Shown: positions 56,193 through 64,000 of the stretch, one piece after another
Layout: every line of letters starts with the position of its first letter
Position numbering within the stretch: the first letter of the stretch is position 1
DNA from: Dendrocalamus latiflorus
Lineage: Eukaryota; Streptophyta; Magnoliopsida; Poales; Poaceae
Direction: 5' to 3'
Length of the DNA: 64,000 nucleotides
Assembly: GCA_017311315.1 (NCBI GenBank)
Contig: CM029610.1
Location: 7,614,387 to 7,678,386 of the forward strand
Notes under the pieces: model-generated
Told to the model about the DNA's origin: nothing
The model's database searches: none
Seen by the model: the letters and a program-made list of their open reading frames with translations, nothing else
Program-made: the position numbers and the translations under genes

Positions 56193-58412
56193 TTGTGCTC
56201 ATGTATAATAATATGATCAACAACATGTAACCATCACATGTCAGCAATCTATGTATACACTTGGGGGCATTTGGATGAGTTTTTTTATTATTTTTTTAGA
56301 ATTTTTGAACTAATCTCAAGAAATCCCAAAAAAAAGCCCCTATCCAAACAGGGCCCTAAGGTTGTGATGAACCTAATGCATAGACCATCGAAACATTATT
56401 TGAGTACAGGAGTACAACAAACAGTTTAAAGACCTCAGAGTCGTGTTTCTCCTCTTTCAATAAGCAAATGCAATATATAAATAAGTGATAATCATGTTAG
56501 GCTAGCTAGGACAAGCCCATGCCATAATGACCAACGGAACCTTTGCCTTCAGACTAGGAAAAACTGATAATAGCCTTGGTGCCTCAACTGATAATTAGAC
56601 ATAGAACAAAATCACAAGACAGCTCCAGCTCATGTCAATCATGCATTAAAGAGACGGCCATCCAATGAGGTGAGTTACTGAAAATAGTTTACATATTGGT
56701 GCCCAAAGATACAAATTTCGGAACCAGAGTAAAACCCATCTGGCGGTCGATAATGGTAACTAGAAAACCCGGTAAAAACCAGTTGAAATTCGAATATTAA
56801 CTGCTGGTTTTTTTCCCTGCTGGTGACCGTCCATCATAGTAGTACTAAAGCCACAATAAGCAATCGTTGCTAACTTCAAGCAAATATTGAACTGGAAGAA
56901 CCTTAATAGTTTGGGTTCGTTAGTTGGAATGCTAACTCTAACACTGGTAAGTAAAAAAAAAAGTTCATATATGAGTGTAAAAAGATAAAGATACAATCAA
57001 TAACAAAGAGCAAGGTCCCCCACATTCTTTTTCTTTCCAAACTTCAGATAACATCGAAATGACAAAAAAAAAGCAAGTATCAACTCCATGGTTGGGTTTA
57101 GAGATTGGTACAAAGCATGCAGTCAATGCTTAAGGGACCAGTCAGTTAGTTGGTCAGTCATAATGTACGATTGTATCAGAAAAGAAGAAAATAATAGCAC
57201 ATAAAAGGAAACTAGCTGCCAACCGTAGTTTCTGCATACTGAGTTCTTGGGTGTCATGGAACAAATGGCATTACATTCATAGTACATAAAATGAAAAAAT
57301 AGCACCTGATTAAGACCTTCTGCAGTTAAATGATATGCCGAAACCAAAGGCGAGGATACCTATATGTAATACAGCTAACTTATTGAACTTGGATTCTTAA
57401 TACAGTTATGTTGCTTATTTTTTATCATGTCCTTGTCCATACTGATCTAAAGATCGAAATGTTCGACTAACTGACTCTTGTCTTTTCGACCACTTACGTT
57501 TTGTCTTACACAGTTTATATGAAGTTCTGTTTGATGAATTCATTTCATTCAGTGGGCAGTACTGCAGTAGTACCCTTACCTTCGAAATTTCCGAACTCTT
57601 CTGCCATTACTGCCACTGTTTCCATCCTCACAGGGATCTTTCTTGCAACAACCAAGAGCACTCCCCACCAATCTCTTCAGCCAACATCTGTAATGATGTG
57701 CATGTAGAATCATTTCTAAGTCATCCTTCTGCCCTTTGCCGCTGGTTGCAATCTATTGGCAATGCATCCCTCCCTATACACCACTCTTCACTCGATGTGC
57801 AAGAACAAAAATAGAAGAGCAGGATCTTGAACAAACAACATTGAAGGTACTGCTGTACAGGGATTTATATCCTAACTTGGTCTTTTCATCTTTTGTAGAC
57901 AAGGTGGTTGTCTACGATTACAAATTGCTAATTACTCATTTATATAATTTACAGTGGTGAACTTTAACATGAACGTGCACCACTGGGTGAAAAATGCGCA
58001 AATTCAGACCATTCCTTCGTCCGTCAAGATTCAATGGATAAGCTACACATCAAAGTATTAATAAATTATTACATGAAAAACAAGTAAGTTTCAAAAGAAT
58101 CCTGCAAAGTTAAGTGGAAATTAGTTAGTATAGCCTCATAATTCAGAGGAGTGAGATGACTACCCCAAATTTTCCACTATTCTGCGTTCGATAGTTTCTG
58201 GTACCAAATTTGCTGGTCAAGGAACGTCTATGTTGCAAAAGCATGCTTTAAATATGTCCAGCAAGCTAGCTGTTGTGGTCTGGTCCAGCTGCACCCTTCG
58301 CTTCAATACTGTTCAAGTCAATCAGTGATGCCATCTTAATTAGTATTGTAAAGCATATCGCATTGAGTTACTTTGTGATAGTGATATTATCATATACTAG
58401 ATCTAGCTAAAA
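56193..58412. other. Noncoding DNA with a short MITE-like palindrome
   Basis: At about 56262-56357, GGGGCATTTGGATGAG and TATCCAAACAGGGCCC form weak inverted ends around 95 bp of AT-rich DNA. The remainder up to 58412 holds short chance ORFs only; no gene or RNA was recognised. Confidence 0.4.
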
Positions 58413-58629
58413 GAGTGTTCAAGTATGTGCTAGGTGCTAGACGGGTGGCAAGCTGGGGCCTAGTGCCTAGGTGGCCGATTTGACAAGGGAGCTGCGGGCG
58501 ACTACAATATATATTTGATATTTAAAAAAATATATTGTTACCTAGGCTAAGTAGCAATGATGTAAAATAGAGTTGATATAGACACTTCATTACTTGATGT
58601 AAATGCTTTGTATGGACATGTACATTAAG

Positions 58630-58890
58630 ACCCCTTTTCAAACAGCGATGGCTCCTGACTTCCAGAAGCCAAAAGCTATTTGGAACGTGTTAGCTTCTTA
58701 GCATAGCTTTTTTTCTTTTTCTTTTTTCTTTTTTTGGCATTATCCGTGGAGATGCAATTGTGTTTTTCCCTCTATTTTTATTCATTTACCTTTAATTGAA
58801 TACTTCAAAAAAAATAACAGCCGTTACAGTGTCATTTCAGTCAAAAACCAAAAGTCACGGCCAAAACCTATAGCACTTTGGAACAGGACC
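58630..58890. mobile_element. MITE-like insertion inside the hAT element
   Basis: Edges ACCCCTTTTCAAACAGCG and CACTTTGGAACAGGACC, with internal CAGAAGCCAAAAGC and AACCAAAAGTCACGGCC, resemble the GCCAAAAGC-type ends of family A and B MITEs. Borders are not exact. Confidence 0.4.
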
Positions 58891-59202
58891 TAAGAATTAA
58901 ATAATGCATGAGATTCTTTGTATTTGGAAAATCTGCACCAACTATGTGCTTCAAACTTCAAAGTAACGTACAAAAGAACGAAAGAAATGATAGCAAGACA
59001 ATAAGACATAGATCAAATAAAATAAGTTCACAACCACACATGGTCATAGTTCTCAACTTCTTACATCACAACCACACATAGCAAAGTTCTCACAAGTCAC
59101 AAGCAAGCAATCAAAATAGTTCATAAAGAAACTTATGCAAGGTAGCAACATGAATCAATCTTCATCCTCTTGTCCACAATCTTTGGTTGGAACAACTTCA
59201 TC

Positions 59203-61782
59203 TTAGTCAGATTCAAATTTAACATCCTCAAGGTCCTCATTCACCTCTTCTTCCTCTTCAATATCGGACTCGAAATCATCTTCATGAAGTTCTCTCACTC
59301 TTGCGCTCCCACGAGATTGTATGGCTTCATTAGCCTCACTTGCTTCATCAATGAGTTTCCATGAAAGACATATTTCAAGATCAACATCCTCATTCCCGCC
59401 TTCAATTACCCATCCTTGAGCATAAGTAGCATACGAAGCTAGAAGTAAATCGATGTTCTTTGATTTGCTCTTCTCTTTTTTGTTTAACAATCTTACATTG
59501 AATTGAACATAGACTATATTGTTGAAGCGATGTGTATCTAGCTTATTTCTATCTTTATATATATTTACAAGTTGCAAAGTGAAGTTTAGTTAGATTACAT
59601 TACACATGAGATTTGAGAAATGGGACTTGAGACTAGTAAGACTTGAGAGTTACCATGTCAAAAGTGCTTCAATTTCTCACATCCGAATGAACTCGAAATC
59701 AAGAAGAGGATTCTTATGGCCAATGTTTGCAAGCGAGGAAGATAACATCCATATTTAGACCACCAATTAGCTACATAATAGGAAGGATTGTTAGTAAGTG
59801 AAAAAAAATGACAATATGCATGCCTTGAGTTAAAATCATGAATTTGAGAGTAAGTTTACCAAGAATAAAATCAATTTTTTGACATCCAAGTTGTGCGGGA
59901 GTTTCCCCAAAGGTTTATCTTTTTTTCCATAAAAATGTCGAAGTCTATATTGAGCACTTGATCCATTGCTTCATCATCACCATGATAAAAAAATTCAACA
60001 CATTAAATGAACCCGTCCATTATAGTTTGCTCAAAAAATATTGATAGATCATGATAACTATAATATGGATTCAATAGGTATACCATCAAGTGCAATAGAG
60101 AATCAAGCATTCTCTTCATTTTGCCAACAATTGTTCCGATTATCAACTTGTAGTTACTCTTCAAATTGTTTAAGACCTCCTTGATTTGCTTCTTTGCTTC
60201 TAAAATTTCTCCATAAAGAAAGACCATAGATACACCATCCCTATCAACCATGCAAAGAATTTTTATCAATGGCTCAAAAACATTCAAGTAATGTAATATA
60301 CAAGCATTACCAAATAGCAAACAATACAAATATGGCATAATGGACAGCACAATTAACAAGGTGGCAAAGTAGGCTATACTTTCAAAGCATTGCTCATACC
60401 ATTTCAAAAGGACTTATTAATGAGTATTCCAGTTGCCACAATGCCTTTGCCTTTCTTACTATGAGTAGATTCTTCCTATTCCTTACTAAGTATTAGCGCC
60501 CTTAGTTCGACATTTTTCTCAATCAATCTTTGCAAAGAAAGACTGAAGCAAATATAGTCATCTTGGCCTTATTATATCTCTCTTCTTTTATGTGTTTCCT
60601 CATCAAGGCCAAGGTTTTATGGTGTGAATATATAAAAACAGCCAATGCCTTTGCTTGATCAATTGTCTTCTTGTACTTTGCCATATTACCAATTGCTTGT
60701 GGCATCAAGTTGATGGTGTGAGTTGCACATAGCTCTAAAAGATATTTGGTCTTTTGTTCTTCAATAATTTCTTTGCTCCTATGTTGCTGGAAGTATTGTC
60801 CGTGGTAACTTGCACAATATTCTAGGGACCTATTTGTTTAATTTAAGCATCCACATACTTGAACTCACTTGTGTGTGCATCTTTCGACACCTCCTTCGAT
60901 TCTAGGAAACTTGTCCCTAAGTTGCAATACATACATAAGTTCATTATGCTCCTTTTTTGGTCCGTCCAAGCATTGGCCATGATGGAGCACCCAGTCATGG
61001 CTCTTTCTTCTTTATGTACCTTCAATAAACCCTTGATTCTATCCACTTCCCCCTTCAACAAATTCTCCGGGCATTCATATTGGGAAGGACCTTCAAAGCT
61101 CGGGCCATAGAAGCCAACAACCTCCAACATTTTCTTGAATTCCTCATTGTTGATGGCATTGAATGGTATACCTAAAGAGTAAAGCTAGAAATATACAAGG
61201 TTAGCAAACAATACAATGGTACAAACAATAACTTCATGAGACATTGAGAGTTGTAAGTTATACCATGAGCATAAAGCCATCTCATAACATTTTGCTTGCA
61301 TTTACGCGTTCTTTCTTTCCAAAGCTCCTTAATTTTGGTTTGCCGGGTTGGGTTTGTCAAAGGAATAGAAGGATCAATAGGAGAAGTAAACTTATCCATG
61401 GGCCCTAACAAGGTACCGAACCTCCAACCTCTTCAAGCCCTTCCTCTTCATTCCCATGACCCTCTTCAAGGATCACTTGATTTATAACCTCTTCTTCTTT
61501 TGCTTTCTTGGCCTTCTTGTTTCCTTGTGCCTCCTCAATTGATTTCCTACAGTTCTCTTGCTCTTCTTTGGTGGACTTTGAGCATTTAGAAATATTCCCT
61601 TTAACATGACCAATATGTCGCTTGAGCCTATACACTCCTCCAAAAAATTCCTTCTCACACAATTTGCACTTCACTTTGTCAAAGTTGTTTGCATCAGCTA
61701 GGACCCCAAGTTCCCATCCTATATCATCGGAATTCCTCCTAAAGATGTTAGAACTCGTCGTCACCAAACCTTGGGATGACAT
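59203..61782 (-). pseudogene. hAT transposase pseudogene (BED finger, DUF659, dimerization domain)
   Basis: Minus-strand pieces run in the correct order. 61405-61782 is a BED zinc finger (VKCKLCEKEF, YRLKRHIGHVKGN). 60843-61130 is a DUF659-like part (GEVDRIKGLLKVHKEE, IMANAWTDQKRSIMNL). 60523-60708 and 60003-60407 carry the middle, including HTINLMPQAIG read upstream of the first. 59640-59790 encodes the C-terminal dimerization motif, seen as ANWWSKYGCYLPRLQTLAIR and then SSSFGCEKL. 59203-59577 gives the acidic tail. Stops separate several pieces, some of which may mark lost intron borders, so it is probably inactive. Known members of this type are about 650-750 residues. Confidence 0.8.
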
Positions 61783-62543
61783 CCTACATGGACAAACACA
61801 AAAAAATAGAAATTATTAAGTATTTAGTATTAACAGCAGCAATGCTGCAATAATAAGTACAAATACTAGCTAACTTAGTAAGTAGTAAGTACTATCTACT
61901 AAGTAAAAGTGTAGAACTAGTAAGTAGTACCTATGACTAACTATACTAGCTAGAAACTAGCAGCAGTATAAGCATGGCACAGGTGCATAGCATAACAGCA
62001 TAAGCATGGGCACAGTGGCAACAACCAATAGCACAAAAACGGCGAGGCGAGGGACGGCGACGATGAGTTACTTGGTGTCTTGCTACAAAGGATGCTGGCA
62101 ACGGTGACGGAGGAGGCGCTACTGTTGAGGAGAGGATGAATTGATGGCGGGAGAGGATGATTCAGCTATGGGGTGGCCCAATCGACAATGAGGAGGATTA
62201 GGTGGATTTGGCGACGGAGGAGGCGGATTTGCTCGGCGGTGGCGGCCAACTCCACCCCCAGGCTCTCACAAACCTTAAACGGTATCTCTAATCCCTAACC
62301 CGACTCCACCGAGGCTTTTATAACCCCTCATTTTCGCCAGCGTTCGCCAAGTCAGCCGCCTAGCCATCGCCCAATCGCCTCCGCACCGCCTAATCCTACC
62401 ATGATTTCCTTCGCTTAGACCGACTACAACCGACTTTGACCGGCTAGGTAGCGGCGGCGCCTAGAGCGCCGATTTGGTGGAAATTGCGCCTAGAGGCTGA
62501 TTAATCGGCTCTAGGTGCTGACTTTTGGAACACTAACCTAAAA

Positions 62544-63306
62544 TGGTTTACATAAGGGCACATGTACATGTCAATTGATTCTAGTATGTTCTAAGGGGGA
62601 AATATAGATATAGTATCAGTCAGTTGATGGTTTTCAGAGGATGAGATTGTGGAAATAAGTTGGTAAACTGAACCACATTCAAAGCAAATCATGTCCTAAT
62701 TAATCTAGTAGACTAAACAAAGCATAATTTGTATTTGGAAGATTATTAACACCAACACCATGCATAGACAAATGGCCGTTCAAATTCTAACAAAGAAATT
62801 ACTGTTCAACTGGAAGAACAAATGACAAAAAAAGGCATCATGGAAGCATTACGGAGAAGTCCACTAAAAGCGCATACCTAGTTTTTTTTATCTTGCGGTC
62901 AGATGTTGTGGTAGTTTAAATAGAATGTCACTGTAGTAGTAAAAAGATGTTGTGGTACAACAAATACTGTTTTTAGGACAACAGAATATCGTAGTTGCAA
63001 AAGGATGTTGATGTTGCAATAGTTGTAAAGAATGCCATAGTACTGGTGATTCCACAATATCGTTTTTATGTAGCTAGTTCACCATTGTACTTGAACTATA
63101 GCAACTAGTAACTGTTTTTTATAAATAAAGTGAACAAGTACATATTCCCTAAATGGCTAAACATGCATCAAATACGCAGGAAGCAAATACAAAATAAACA
63201 AAATAATTAGATATTCAGTAAGGGTGTGAATCAGATGCGAAAAACTATCTGGTTAGCATAGTTACATCTTGTTGAATGGTTAAAATGTCAGATTTAACAC
63301 AACATA
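62544..63306. other. Noncoding DNA, nothing recognised
   Basis: AT-rich sequence between the hAT element and a MITE remnant. A few TGTTGTGGTA-type short repeats occur at 62900-63020. No gene. Confidence 0.35.
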
Positions 63307-63432
63307 TTTGGGCCATGTTTATATTAGCTTCTAAAAACTACTTTCCTACTATAAATGACTTTTCTATAGTATCTATCTTTCAAACGGAATGTCTTTTCAA
63401 GATGAAGTCTATTAGTTAATTGTAGTACATAC
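63307..63432 (+). mobile_element. MITE family A, copy 5 (truncated)
   Basis: Contains TTTCAAACGGAATGTCTTTT and TCTATTAGTTAATTGTAGTA, matching the left half of the copy at 21238-21478, then stops abruptly at ACATACC. The following GGCGAGGCG-like stretch (63450-63540) is a different repeat. Confidence 0.65.
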
Positions 63433-63673
63433 CAAGAGTATTAAGTCAATAAGATGAGGCGAGGTGACCCACCCCCCTCACACATTTTAAGCGGTAAGGC
63501 GCGAGGCGAAGCGACACCTTACACACATCCTAAGGCGCTAAGGAAGTAAATAAAATGAGCATCTTAGCAGCACATATGAGACTCAAATGCGGCGGAATGG
63601 ACACTAGCAGCACAACACCACTAAAGATCTAGCCCTCCAACAAAAAAAAAAGAAATTGTGGACGGCTCAGCTA

Positions 63674-63782
63674 GGCCCACCATACATCCATTAACCCTAG
63701 ATCAAACCCAACCCAACTGACCCATCATAGCCGTCCAAACCCAACATTGAACAACCCATAGCCCAACCAACCCCATATAAAT
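63674..63782 (+). promoter_or_regulatory. RPS19 promoter elements (site II, telo-box, TATA)
   Basis: GGCCCA at 63674-63679 and AGCCCA at 63760-63765 are site II-type motifs. AACCCTAG at 63693-63700 is a telo-box. CATATAAATT at about 63774-63783 is the TATA box. This set is usual for plant ribosomal protein genes and lies 70-180 bases before the ATG. Confidence 0.6.
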
Positions 63783-63853
63783 TCCCTTGGCCTCCACTCT
63801 CACACACACGCCTCCACAAAACTCTAGCAGTTATCTTCACTTGTTTGGATAGG

Positions 63854-63943
63854 ATGGCAACCTTGACGGCGCACATGGTGAAGGATGTCAGTCCCCACGA
63901 GTTCGTCAAGGCCTACTCTGCCCACCTCAAGTGCTCCGGCAAG
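63854..63943 (+). CDS. RPS19: 40S ribosomal protein S19 (eS19), exon 1 (partial gene)
   Basis: A 90-bp exon starts MATLTAHMVKDVSPHEFVKA and ends AHLKCSGK, then a GTAACA donor at 63944. This is the N-terminus of eukaryotic ribosomal protein eS19, a cytosolic small-subunit protein needed for 18S rRNA maturation. Plant members have about 145 residues, so roughly four fifths of the protein lies beyond the window. The exon is intact and has a good promoter upstream. The Cys before SGK, where many plant copies have Arg, and the extra residues near the start suggest a paralogue; whether the remaining exons are intact cannot be seen. Confidence 0.88.
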
Positions 63944-64000
63944 GTAACATGCCAGCTCCTTTAGATCCCACCCATGCTACTAAGCTTCGAATAGGGGAGT

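Larger units (their letters stand above)
58413..62535 (-). mobile_element. 4.1 kb hAT transposon with BED-type transposase remains
   Basis: The ends GAGTGTTC-AAG and (reverse complement) TAGTGTTCCAAAAG form short imperfect inverted repeats. The 8-bp flanks AGCTAAAA (58405-58412) and ACCTAAAA (62536-62543) differ at one base and look like a target-site duplication. The subterminal regions are rich in GCCTAG and CTAGGTGC motifs in both orientations, as expected for hAT transposase-binding sites. A MITE-like insertion lies at about 58630-58890. Confidence 0.8.

Overview
The window looks like plant nuclear DNA, most likely from a grass and probably a panicoid relative of sorghum, Miscanthus or sugarcane. 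The reasons are GC-rich first exons, GT-AG introns, TATA and telo-box promoters, many small MITEs and nested LTR elements. No bacterial signals, CRISPR arrays, tRNAs or rRNAs were seen.

Only three genes look like ordinary host genes. (1) A four-exon gene on the minus strand (18416-22905) encodes a calcium-regulated mitochondrial ATP-Mg/Pi carrier with four EF-hands and three carrier repeats. (2) A two-exon AP2/ERF gene of the WIN1/SHINE wax-regulator type lies on the plus strand (45685-46405). (3) The first exon of cytosolic ribosomal protein S19 lies on the plus strand at the right edge (63854-63943) and runs out of the window.

Layout. 1-7.7 kb: a Mutator-like (MULE) transposase ORF, a cut-down plant-mobile-domain (MAIN-like) gene with several introns, and three small genes with GRF-like zinc fingers. 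Each of the three fingers is split by an intron at the same place, and each gene sits beside an array of a 31-bp minisatellite. This is the most unusual part of the window. 7.7-14.1 kb: AT-rich sequence, then a 5'-truncated gag-only LTR retrotransposon ending in a 3.6 kb LTR. 14.1-18.4 kb: noncoding DNA with MITEs. 18.4-22.9 kb: the carrier gene, with a MITE, a tandem duplication and a small insertion in intron 1. 23-45 kb: a gene-free field holding about nine copies of one ~270 bp MITE family, a 2 kb solo LTR, a 3.4 kb LTR on the minus strand, a decayed TTF-type hAT transposase and an 805 bp hAT element with a MITE inside it. 45-47 kb: the SHINE-like gene, with a TAA-flanked MITE just upstream of its TATA box. 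47.3-56.2 kb: a three-level nest of one solo LTR containing a second solo LTR containing a hAT element, each with its own target-site duplication. 58.4-62.5 kb: a BED-finger hAT element with recognisable ends and a decayed transposase. 63.3-64 kb: a MITE remnant and the RPS19 promoter and first exon.

The genes do not form an operon or pathway. The host genes are separate islands in transposon-rich DNA. The left block may be a composite mobile unit in which a transposase travels with zinc-finger and plant-mobile-domain genes; that link is inferred from proximity, because the ends of the unit were not found.
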